NCBI GenBank assembly: GCA_014843695.1
Contig: CM026400.1
Location: forward strand, 33,994,435 to 34,058,434
DNA: 64,000 nt
Source of the DNA: Archivesica marissinica
Taxonomy: Eukaryota; Mollusca; Bivalvia; Venerida; Vesicomyidae
Direction: 5' to 3'
Shown here: piece after piece, positions 1-12,600 of the stretch
Layout: every line of letters starts with the position of its first letter
Numbering within the stretch: position 1 is the first letter of the stretch
Position numbers and translations under genes: made by a program
Notes under the pieces: model-generated
What the model saw: the letters and a program-made list of their open reading frames with translations, nothing else
Database searches by the model: none
What the model was told of the DNA's origin: nothing

Positions 1-118
1 ATTAAACAAAATATGGTTAAAACTGGTTTGACCATTAAATACAACATTTGGTCATCTGTAATTGCGCCAAGATTTCTTTTAAATGATAGTTTGTCTTTAT
101 TGCCATTATTGTTATGTA

Positions 119-440
119 TACAGTCAAACCTGTCTTAAGCAGCCAGCCAAGGGAATCACAGAAAGTAGCTGCATAGCACAGGTGGCCGCTTAATAAGGTC
201 AAATGTATAATAAAACACATTGGGAATATGTTAACTGGCTGCTTAATATAGGTTGGCTGCTTAATAGAGGTCAAATGTATAATAAAACACATTGGGAATA
301 TGTTAACTGGCTGCTTAATATAGGTTGGCTGCTTAATAGAGGTCAAATGTATAATAAAACACATTGGGAATATGTTAACTGGCTGCTTAATACAGGTTGG
401 CTGCTTAATAGAGGTGACCACTAACATAGGTTTGACTGTA
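119..440. mobile_element. Short DNA element with TACAGTCAAACCT inverted ends and internal 72-bp repeats
   Basis: The ends are TACAGTCAAACCT and its reverse complement AGGTTTGACTGTA, apparently flanked by TA. Inside, a 72-bp unit (GGCTGCTTAATA with AAATGTATAATAAAAC) is present three times. Related pieces are at 13205-13350, 36889-37380 and, degenerate, 4208-4486. No transposase is visible, so it is a non-autonomous element. It lies in the TDRD5 intron left of exon T7. Confidence 0.6.
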
Positions 441-542
441 TATTCAAATAGAAATATGCAAACTTTAAAGTTTAATTTACAAAGCATAATGATTAATTCT
501 CTCAACCAATCAGCGAATACATCATTAAATGAAGATCCATAC

Positions 543-651
543 CATTGCCATTGTAAGCAAACTGGAGTACAGAGTCGGCCAGAGACAAGAAAAAGTCCTC
601 AGCAAATTCAAATCCCAGGTCTTCGTGGGGTAACTTCCTGCCCGTATACTC
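543..651 (-). CDS. TDRD5: TDRD5-like exon T7 (LOTUS4, second half); gene continues left
   Basis: Acceptor TTACATTGCAG|GAG, phase 0. It reads EYTGRKLPHEDLGFEFAEDF, then FLSLADSVLQFAYNGN. The proposed donor AATG|GTATGG (phase 1) is weak; the frame stays open a little further (MDLHLM), so the 3' end is uncertain. No later exon is seen to the left. Confidence 0.65.
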
Positions 652-3600
652 CTGCAATGTAACTAACATGTGTAGTCACAAGATCAACCTGCACAGCTAA
701 TGAATATCTCAACCTGTAAACAAGGACAGGCAACTCCCATGCCATATGAAACAGCAAAGGGAGGTAACTTTAAAGTTATGTGAATATCTCAATTGTTTGT
801 TTGTTCGGGTTTTACGTCAGTACCATTTTGGGTTATATTGCCAGCGGGCAGTCTACATAACACCTTTCCTGGGCAGTCTCCAGCGATTAACCAGTACTTG
901 GTGCATCAAAATGCGTAAGAAGCTTACAACTTTTTCATATAAAGAGACACGGTCTGAGCAGGAATCAAACATGTGACCATCAGTGACAGAGGTGGTCATC
1001 TGCTACAATTATTTGATTTATTTATAGTCATTATTTTATACTGCATTATACCTCCGTTGTCGAGTGGTTACGGTCGCCGACTTGTATACCACTGTAACCT
1101 ATTACCACTGATGGACACGGGTTCGAGCCCAGTTTGTGGACCATTTCTGACTAGAGTACTGGAGATAGGAGTCGACTTCCTCGGTCCTGCACCATTTCTG
1201 ACTAGAGTACTGGAGAAAGGAGTCGACTTCCTCGGTCCTGCACCATTTCTGACTAGAGTACTGGAGATAGGAGTCGACTTCCTCGGTCCTGCACCATTTC
1301 TGACTAGAGTACTGGAGAAAGGAGTCGACTTCCTCGGTCCTGCACCATTTCTGACTAGAGTACTGGAGATAGGAGTCGACTTCCTCGGTCCTGCACCATT
1401 TCTGACTAGAGTACTGGAGAAAGGAGTCGACTTCATCGGTCCTGCACCATTTCTGACTAGAGTACTGGAGAAAGGAGTCGACTTCCTCGGTCCTGCACCA
1501 TTTCTGTCTAGAGTACTGGAGAAAGGAGTCGACTTCCTCGGTCCTGGATCATTTCTGACTAGAGTACTGGAGTAAGGAGTCGACTTCCTCGGTCCTGCAC
1601 CATTTCTGTCTAGAGTACTGGAGAAAGGAGTCGACTTCCTCGGTCCTGCACCATTTCTGTCTAGAGTACTGTAGAAAGAAAGTCGACTTCCTCGGTCCTG
1701 CACCATTTCTGTCTAGAGTACTGGAGAAAGAAAGTCGACTTCCTCGGTCCTGCACCATTTCTGTCTAGAGTACTGGAGAAAGAAAGTCGACTTCCTCGGT
1801 CCGGCACCATTTCTGTCTAGAGTACTGGAGAAAGAAAGTCGACTTCCTCGGTCCTGCACCATTTCTGTGGGCAGTAATGGACAACTGGTGTAGCATAATA
1901 GTTCCAACAACTGACCTTGAAAACTTCTGGGAAGTCTTTGACAGGAATACCACATGGTTTGCTGTTCAGAATTTTCTGCATGGCTTCTTTGGTTTCTGAC
2001 TCCATAGCTTTACCGCTGCTATGTCGAATATGGGACTTTTCTGGTTCTGTACAATAAACAGCAATCATATATAGTTATATACATAGCTTTACCGCTGCTA
2101 TATCGAATATGGAACTTTTCTGGTTCTGTACAACAAACAGCAATCATATATACATAGCTTTACCGCTGCTATGTCGAATATGGGACTTTTCTGGTTCTGT
2201 ACAATAAACAGCAATCATATATACATAGCTTTACCGCTGCTATGTCGAATATGGGACTTTTCTGGTTCTGTACCACAAACAGCAATCATATATACATAGC
2301 TTTACCTCTACTATGTCGCATATGGGACTTTTCTAGTTCTGTACAACAAACAGCAATCATATATACATAGCTTTACCGCTGCTATGTAGAATATGGGACT
2401 TTTCTGGTTCTGTACAATAAACAGCAATCATATATACATAGCTTTACCGCTGCTATGTCGAATATGGGACTTTTCTGGTTCTGTACCACAAACAGCAATC
2501 ATATATACATAGCTTTACCTCTACTATGTCGCATATGGGACTTTTCTAGTTCTGTACAACAAACAGCAATCATATATACATAGCTTTACCGCTGCTATGT
2601 AGAATATGGGACTTTTCTGGTTCTGTACAATAAACAGCAATCATATATACATAGCTTTACCGCTGCTATGTCGAATATGGGACTTTTCTGGTTCTGTACA
2701 ACAAAACAGCAATCATATATACATAGCTTTACCACTGCTATGTCGAATATGGGACTTTTCTGGTTCTGCACAACAAACAGCAATCATTTAATTGAAACAT
2801 ACACAAGATACTGTTGTCGCACAATTACAGGGTGGTTGCTTAATACAGGTTGGTTTCTTAATACAGGGTGGTTGCTCAATACAGGTTGGCTGCTTAATGC
2901 AGGGTGGTTGCTTAATACAGGGTGGTTGCTCAATACAGGGTGGTTGCTCAATACAGGGTGGTTGCTCAATACAGGATGGTTGCTCAATACAGGGTGGTTG
3001 CTTAATACAGGGTGGTTGCTTAATACAGGGTGGTTGCTCAATACAGGTTGGCTGCTTAATACAGGGTCGTTGCTCAATACAAGGTGGTTGCTTAATACAG
3101 GGTGGTTGCTCAATACAGGGTGGTTGCTCAATACAGGGTGGTTGCTCAATACAGGGTGGTTGCTCAATACAGGTTGGCTGCTTAATACAGGTTGGTTGCT
3201 TATTTCAGGTTGGTTTCTTAATACATGGTGGTTGCTTAATACAGGGTGGTTGCAGGGTGTTCACTAGACTTTGAAAGCCAAGAGTCAATGACCCTTGAGG
3301 TCAAAATCTCAAGAGTCAAACAGGATTTTTCAAGAGTCAATATGCATATTGGTACTTTCGGTACAGATAACTTTTTCCCGACCTTATAATAACCTCTGGA
3401 CCAATGTGTGTCTTGGGGTTCAACCGTTCAACCAGTGATTTTGTTATCCAGATTAGACTCGACAAACCAATAGAAATGTCGATTATACAAAATACAATTT
3501 TTTTAGATGATATGCATTTAACTTTTCATGAAATTGGTACGAAACGGATCGAGTACGAAACAGATCGAGTACGGTTCCACGACATTGTAAAACATGAATT

Positions 3601-6600
3601 TCTTATATAAAGGCGACACATTCATTTCGATATCTATGCATTTTTTAATTTAAGCACATTTTTATGCATATGTAATATGTATATAAATTAGTATCATTTG
3701 CTCAACTAAAATTCAGAGTTATTATTGCGAGTATCTGAGATTTTTGAACGAGGACGAATCTGAATCAAAATGGACTTAATTTACGGCAGGATTCACCGAT
3801 TTCAAAACAAAATGCGGGTAGCTTATAGTTTGTTCCGGAAAATGATTTTGGTGTCAACAATAAGCTAAAAGCATGACCTTTTAATAAATATTCATTAAAT
3901 CAGCAGAAAAGTCATATTTTCATGTAAATTAGAATATATCTAGGCTTATGATTGTTGGATTTTTTTTACAGACATCTTTGTTCATTGGCCGAAGCCGGAG
4001 TTTATTTTTAGACGGACTCCGCCCTCTCCGATTGTATTTGACATGCAGATTAGGATAATTACACTGTTGAGAATATGTTCGATGACGCTTGACCGCTCAT
4101 CGTCCCGGGTCAAAGTTGACCCACAACGCATTTTCACAAAGAGTCAAACATGCGTCTTTACTGATTTTCATGCGTCAAAACCCGGGAGCTCGGGTCAAAT
4201 GAACGCCCTGGTGGTTGCTCAATACATGTTGGCTGTTTAATACAGGTTGGTTGCTCAATACATATTGGTTGCTTAGTACAGGTTGGTTGCTGAAGACAGG
4301 TTGGTTGCTTTAATACATATTGGCTACTTAGTGCAGGTTGGCTGCTTAATACAGATTGGCTGCTTAATGCGGGTTGGTTGCTTAATACAGATTGGCTGCT
4401 TAATAAAGTTTGTTTTCTACATACAGATTAATTGCTTACTACAGGTTGGTTGATTACTAGAGGTGACTGCCAACTTTTGACTGTACCTTGAGCATGTGGA
4501 TTTGGCAACCTGGCATCATACAGCATCCAATCTCCCTGCGGTTTGGGGCGTACTGTCCTGACCGTGTCTGGCATTCCAGACAGGAAGTCTATCATGCTCA
4601 AGTAACCATGCTTTCTATAATCTAGGTGTCGGCCATGTACTTCCTGTAATACAAATCTCAACTGTAATACAAAAGCCCATTCCACATATCCTTGTAACAT
4701 AAACTTATATGTGACTAAGCTATATGAAAATGTCAATTTAGACATTTGTTTGCTATTGCCTTTGTAATCATCTAAAAAATGTAATAAATGTAATATGCAA
4801 GTTCTTGAGTCTGAATATCACTTGTCATTGGGTTGTCCATTTTATTCCAACTTGGGACCGTTTTCGTTAAAAAGGTATTATTATACATGGCCCAATGTAG
4901 ATAAGTTTGTGAATATTATCTAGCCAGTTCAGCCAGGGGTAATTAACTCTTTGTCTGCTGAGTAAATAAAATCACATTTGCAAAACAACATAGATCCAGA
5001 TCAGGGTAATGTTGCATCTGATCAGGATCTATGTTGTTTGCTATTCAGCCAAGTATTTTAACTCCACTACCGAATAGCAAACAGCATAGAGCCAGATCAG
5101 ACTGAACATTCTGTGGCGTCTGATCTGGCTCTATGCTGTTTAGAATGTGCTGTCTGATCTGGCTCTATGCTGTTTAGAATGTGCTGTCTGATCTGGCTCT
5201 ATGCTGTTTAGAATGTTCCGTCTGATCTGGCTCTATGCTGTTTAGAATGTGCCGTCTGATCTGACTCTATGCTGTTTAGAATGTTCCGTCTGATCTGGCT
5301 CTATGCTGTTTAGAATGTTCCGTCCGATCTGACTCTATGCTGTTTAGAATGTGCCGTCTGATCTGGCTCTATGCTGTTTGCAAAAGTGATTATATCTGCT
5401 GCTAGCGTGGAAAGAGTTAAAACGTACAAACACATTTTATTTTATTTTAGGGGGAAGTACCCAGGGGGCGAAGTTAGGGTCCATAGGGCGAATATTTCGC
5501 CCAAATCTCCCTCTAGAATGAGTCCTGGAAATCACAAGCACATAACTAGTGATAATAGCTAGTTCAACTTGAGATAATAGCTAGTTCAACTTGAGATAAT
5601 AGCTAGTTCAACTTGAGATAATAGCTAGTTCAACTCGTGATAATAGCTAGTTCAACTTGAGATAATAGCTAGTTCAACTAGTGATAATAGCTAGTTCAAC
5701 TTGAGATAATAGCTAGTTCAACTCGTGATAATAGCTAGTTCAACTCGTGATAATAGCTAGTTCAACTCGTGATAATAGCTAGTTCAACTAGTGATAATAG
5801 CTAGTTCAACTAGTGATAATAGCTAGTTCAACTTGTGATAATAGCTAGTTCAACTTGAGATAATAGCTAGTTCAACTTGTGATAATAGCTAGTTCAACTT
5901 GAGATAATAGCTAGTTCAAACTTGTGATAATAGCTAGTTCAACTCATGATAATAATGCTTTCAATGTTCACTATGTGAAATATAATTTGATCATACACTG
6001 AAACAAACTAATAGCCTTTTATTACTTACTTTATACAAATAATTTAGCTGGAATGCTAATGATATTGTTAGTTTATACTAGGGATGGCAACGAATGGTGA
6101 TTGTGATATTCGAATGATCTTCCGAACGAATATTCGCAAATTTCTCCAACTTTCGATTTCCACTTTACTCTTGCATCGCTGATAGGTAACACCGTTGGTA
6201 AGCCTTTTTCTCAACCACCCAACTGAATAATGACATCAACCACACGTTTTGATCCTAACCCATTATGCGTGGTTGATACTATATTCTGATCGGCTGGTTG
6301 AGATAAAGATTTTACCAACACCGTTCTATTGAAAGTGGTGGCATGTTAGAATTATGTAAACATGAAATCTACTATCAGCGTTTTAAATATGCGGCTTGTG
6401 TTGATTGATAAACAACTCCGCTTGTTGACTTGGTGGGTTTGTGAAAATAAAATTTCACTCTCTGAATGGGGATAAGTTTGAAGAAATAAACTAATATAAA
6501 TTACAACAATTTTAATTAGTGAACACAATCTCTTTATATTAGATTGGAACAAACAAACACAAACAAATAGAACACATTTACATTATATTCTGAGTCCCGT

Positions 6601-9600
6601 AGAGCTGGCCATTCTATTTAACAACACTAGTTAGTGTCACCTACATGCATGTCACACCCCTTAGGCAGCTTGTTTTTATTCAAGAATATGATGCTGTCCA
6701 CAAGGTCACTGGACACTCTATTCTTTGATTTGTTTATCAAGAGTCCGGCGGCGGAGAAAATACGTTCCGACGGAACTGACGTTGCCGGAACGGCTAGTAC
6801 TTTCTTTGCGACTTGCGCCACTTTTGGGAATGTGTGTTCGTTCCGTCGCCACCATTCTAGGGGTTTACAGGGGGGCCCATTTTTTCTAGCAAGTACGATT
6901 TTAGTTTGTCCGATTGTTCTTTCTCGGGGGTGTCATACACTAAGAAGCTTAATTTCCTTCTTTTACTCAGTGGTTTGTTAGTTGTAATTTCACTTTCATT
7001 CGACGGTAATCGTAAGGGCAGTTCTTCAACATAACTTTCTAGCGTTTCCTCAACTATCCCACGTTGCTCTGAGGTTAAAAACAGCAGTCGTTTGTACCTA
7101 GGATCTAAGAGACTAGTCAGCATTGGTGTGAACAACATGTCATCACCCTCCTTTGTTATTTGGAGCAAAATCGCGATGACATTTCGCACCTTCGGGCACG
7201 CATTGGAACATTCTTTGTTTTCGAAACTTAATTGATTGAAATTTAAACAAACATATAATTATATCCTTTTAAGTTATGATTTAACTCCAATTTATTAAAA
7301 TTTGATTTGATTTTTTTTTTAATATTCGAACATTCGTTGCCATCCCTAGTTTATACAAATAATTTAGCTGGAATGCTAATGATATTGTTAGTTTGTACAA
7401 ATTTATTTTACCTCGATTGCAAAACAAGTTCTTTCAACTTATATTAATCACTCTCGAGACCTCATTCCTGATGGAATCCATCACCATGAAGGAGAGAGAA
7501 GAGGCAATATGGAATTTAAATGCCTTGCCTAAGGGCACAATCGTAACGACTCCAGCGGGACTCAAACTCTGGGCCTTTCGCACATGAAGCTAACATGCTA
7601 CCACTGCGCTACTTCCTCTTATTATGATCTGAATCCCATTTACAACTTCTCGCATAAATTGACCTTTCTGCAAACTCTACTTAGGCACGCCCCCCATAGT
7701 TACAGGTGCTCGCTGTAACTACGCGAGACAAGCTATCTAACAAAATGGCGTCTTAACGCAGACCTGCATCGAGTTAATCTAGATAAAATTCCGTGGAATT
7801 TCTCAGTTTTATTTTACCCAGATATTAATATTATTAGCTATTTAGGTAATTAGACACAATTATGAATGGGACTATGTAGCCGTGTGTTTGCCATACCAGG
7901 AGTGATTATCTATCTAGGTTTCAGGCCACTAATCAAGATTAATTAAAGTGAATGGGGGAGAATAAATAAATCATAGACCGTCATTAAAATAATATATTTA
8001 TTGTACATCAAAGCATTAAATTATTTACAATGACATAAAAAGGTACATAGATTAATACAATGACAATGAAATGTACAGTGTGTATCTATTTTTTTATTGT
8101 ATTTGTATTGTATAATCAGCAAAAAACGCATGGAAATATAGACGCCATGGTTGTAATGAAATTGATGTGAAGAGCATGATATTTATACATGATGTAAGGG
8201 CTTGGACATATGGCACGGCTCAGCTCTAAAGCTGATAAAACACGGGCATACAAGCCAGCATCACAAATGTTTGAGCCGACCAATCAAGGTGTGAAAAATA
8301 ATATATTCTCCAGTATTTGATTAATTTGTCAACAGCCCATCTCATAATTGGCGTAGGCGTGATAATATACTATTAGACGAATCAACCACAATGTTTCACT
8401 CTATATTGCCTTGTATACGAAGAAGTAGTTATACGAAACCACTGACACCCGAACAACCACATCGTGTCAACTTTGACATTAAAAGACATGAAATATGCCA
8501 CCGTCTTGAGAGACTCGACCCTATGCCTCCTAGAAGACTCGAACATTAGGCCCAAAAACTGAACACCAGTACGTTCACTGAGCTAATATGGGAATCCCAC
8601 AGCTCTGCACATGCATGGGTACTATTATTTCTATCTGATCCCTAGTCCACCATCCACGACAATATGTATGAACCACATGTATAATTTTAATCACCATTAT
8701 ACTCACATATCTCTTGTGAACAGTAGATCTATAAATGCAGAATATATTGTTTCGAAATATTTTATTATGCATAAATAAATTAATTTCAACTTACTTGTGT
8801 GCAAATATATATGTTTGCATTAATTTTGGATGTATTCAGCTTGTCGTCCACACAACTTAATCCACCTTAGACATTTTTCAAGATGTGTCTTGGGTTTGGA
8901 AATGGCACGAATTAAACGTCACCTATTAATCGATCTGGATATCTACTATCACTGTCACACAGCATACATTAATAAAACAGCCCGTAACTACATCTTTTCA
9001 CCATTGTCAATGACAGACAGCATTAATTAATTTGTAATTATTTTTCAAACAATAATTTCAGATCACGATCACTCGTTATCAGATTTGATTAAAATTATAC
9101 TAAATAACTCGTTTGTCTGACAGAACGATAAAACAATGACTCGGTGTAGTAATCAATACTATAATTGTGTGCACACATTTTATAATTGACCAATTATTAG
9201 CACAATCAGTGCTAAATTCCGATGTGCAACACTTTGATCTTGACAGTAGGCCTATAACGGGATATTATGTGGCGGTCTCTGTGATGTACCAGTAAGTTGT
9301 TGATTACTTCCAATAAACAGTGTGACACGCTTAAATTTGATTGCTGTGTTTGCGATAAAAGAATGACTATATGGGGTCAGTCGGTGTTTTTATAGATGCA
9401 TTGTTTTTAAAGCAGCTGTCTGGTATTTTGTGGTTAATATACACACTTTTAGATTTGTCCAAGGATTTTGAAATGGGTTGAATTTAACGTCGATCACCAG
9501 GATATCGACTAATTTTGTACTATAACTAACCCACACACCAAAGCTACACATTTTCAACATCATTAAAACAATTTAAAACCCGTATTTTCGATCAAATTCA

Positions 9601-12600
9601 CGCCTTTTCAAATTTGTCTACTCGTTACTAGTTTGTCTAATATGCATGGTTTGTCTAACAAGATGGCGGCGATAAACCGTTGCCGGGGGTGTGCGCGAAT
9701 GGTGCGATGCGATTGGCTAACGCCAGCTGTCAATCAAAATCGGCAGAAAGGTCAATTATGGCAGTAATTTCAGAGGTCTACCTACCCCCAGACTAAAGTT
9801 CTATACAATACTAAGAAACAGGATAACGTACTGTATATTCATATGTAAACCGACTTGCCCATATCCCATCTGGTTTCTTCTCGAGTACCTATAAAACACA
9901 AGAACACTAGATAAAACATGCAATACAGGGAGCCAGGTTCGATCCCCCCCGTCTGACCCAAATAAAATTAACAGTCTTTCAGATGGGACTTTAAACCGAG
10001 GTCTCGTGTCGGTGCTTTACAAGAACCAGAGAAGACTATGGAATGGGTCTCTGTCTGTATCATTGCACTATCCTCCAAAAATCTAAAATGACTAAATCTC
10101 TTCAGGAGGTGTCGCTCATATGGGCAACCGGTAGCGCTAAATGGCTGTCGTTTGTATGGAGATATAATAGTATATTAACATAAATCTCTATGTAGTCCAA
10201 GTAATATCTATGGAGGTGGGATAGATAGGACGACTAAGGCAAGGGTTAAATCAGCCAAGCACTGAAAAACTACAATCCAAAAGCTTGAAACGTGGGATGT
10301 TACAATTCAAATCATTAATCTGTTAAAATTACCCAGGTTAAAAGAAAATCAAAGTACTGAAAAACAAATGTATATATTAAGTTTAACCCTTAAATTGCTA
10401 ATCGCAACTACACACAGCTATACACAACAGTTGCTTTTGCAAACAGCATAGAGCAAGATCAGACGTGTTAATCACAACTAAAGTTGTTTTGCAAACAGCA
10501 AAGAGACAAATCAGACGTGTTAATCACAACTAAAGTTGTTTTGCAAACAGCAAAGAGCTAGATCAGACGTGTTAATCACAACTAAAGTTGTTTTGCAAAC
10601 AGCATTGAACCAGATCAGACGTGTTAATCACAACTAAAGTTGTTTTGCAAACAGTGTAGAGCCAGATCAGTCAGACATCTGATCAGGCTCTAGGCTGTTT
10701 GCTATTTGGATAGTGGAGCTAAAACACTTGTCTGAATAGCAAAAAACCTAGATCCTGATCAGACACTGTGCTATGCAGCGGCTGAACTGGATCTATGTTG
10801 TTTTGCATTATCCTTCCAATAGATTCGGCAATTTAAGCGTTACGATCTGTTGTATGTGTAGGGGGGATAAATCAGGATAGGAAATCAACAAGCTTGGCAG
10901 AGTTGTCTCTCACAAAAAGTCCCATGTTAAACATAAAAGTACTTATCCTATGTTTTTATAAACGTTTCTACTGTCAAGAAACACTAGCAAATTTAGGGCT
11001 CATGTACATTTGTATATTCCAAGAAATATTTGTTTCCGTACATACATGCACTGTCTCCATTACACGTGCATGTATGAATCCCTTTTGTTTAATCCAGTCG
11101 ACATTTCTTCAAATGAATTTTTCTTTTATGCTTTCCAATGAATGGTTGAGTTTTCTCAGTGAAAGAAAATGCTATCTGTCACTGTTTTCAAACTGTGGAA
11201 GATGGCATTTTCTATGTCACTGCTAGAGTTTCGTATTCCTCCGCGGTATTTTAGCTATAATCATGAAGATGAATAATTAATTGAAAAGTATTATATTCTA
11301 ATGAATTTGTTTTGATAGCAGTGTAGTATTTTGACAGGAAACTGAAAATAATATGAAAATTATACCAGAACTATTTGTTAATTATGGATGTTCACACTAA
11401 CACAAGTGGTTGTGTATTGTAGTGAAATGAGGCTCCCGACAGGGGCAGTTAAAATGAATTAATTTGATAGCAAATATTACATCAGCCAAAATCATTGGAA
11501 ATCATAACAGAACAAAAAGTATGGAGAACTAACTATACATGTAGCTATGGAGAGGTATAAACTACAGTAGCTATGGAGAGGCATAAACTACAGTAGCTAT
11601 GGAGAGGCATAAACTACAGTAGCTATGGAGAGGCATAAACTACAGTAGCTATGGAGAGGCATAAACTACAGTAGCTATGGAGAGGTATAAACTACAGTAG
11701 CTATGGAGAGGCATAAACTACAGTAGCTATGGAGAGGTATAAACTACAGTAGCTATGGAGAGTATAAACTACAGTAGCTATGGAGAGGTATAAACTACAG
11801 TAGCTATGGAGAGGTATAAACTACAGTAGCTATGGAGAGGTATAAACTACAGTAGCTATGGAGAGGTATAAACTACAGTAGCTATGGAGAGGTATAAACT
11901 ACAGTAGCTATGGAGAGGTATAAACTACAGTAGCTATGGAGAGGTATAAACTACAGTAGCTATGGAGGTATAAACTACAGTAGCTATGGAGAGGTATAAA
12001 CTACAGTAGCTATGGAGAGGTATAAACTACAGTAGCTATGGAGAGGTATAAACTACAGTAGCTATGGAGGTATAAACTACAGTAGCTATGGAGAGGTATA
12101 AACTACAGTAGCTATGGAGAGGTATAAACTACAGTAGCTATGGAGAGGTATAAACTACAGTAGCTATGGAGGTATAAACTACAGTAGCTATGGAGAGGTA
12201 TAAACTACAGTAGCTATGGAGAGGTATAAACTACAGTAGCTATGGAGAGGTATAAACTACAGTAGCTATGGAGGTATAAACTACAGTAGCTATGGAGAGG
12301 TATAAACTACAGTAGCTATGGAGAGGTATAAACTACAGTAGCTATGGAGAGGTATAAACTACAGTAGCTATGGAGAGGTATAAACTACACATATGGAGAT
12401 GTTGGAGAACCTGTTGTATCTCTAGCTCCAGATGATCCTCTTCGTTCGAGCCAACACTGCGCGCATCTAATCCCACTGTGTTGTCACTACCACAAGAACC
12501 CTCTCTTCTACGACCTAGAATAAGGCACAAGACTGTATTTATGCAAACGGAGGTAAAGACAACATAAATGTCAACTATTACATTACTGTATTTCTCTTCT

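Larger units (their letters stand above)
6079..7348. mobile_element. hAT-family DNA transposon, decayed
   Basis: Terminal inverted repeats TAGGGATGGCAACGAATG and its complement CATTCGTTGCCATCCCTA are flanked by a perfect 8-bp target duplication GTTTATAC (6071-6078, 7349-7356), the hAT length. It holds a frameshifted transposase remnant and a nested 120-bp element. It sits at the junction of a direct duplication of about 45 bp (around 6030-6078 and 7349-7397). Confidence 0.88.

Noticed and set aside
973..1706. 200-codon frames on both strands with 17-residue repeats
   Set aside because: Unit length of 51 is a multiple of three; the array lies in an intron of a better supported gene.
2668..3274. 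Plus-strand frames with GWLLNT or GGCSIQ repeats
   Set aside because: 18-bp array derived from a transposon; no signal or domain.
10894..11226. 110-codon plus-strand frame as a gene
   Set aside because: No recognisable family, lies antisense in a TDRD5 intron, and codon use looks like background.
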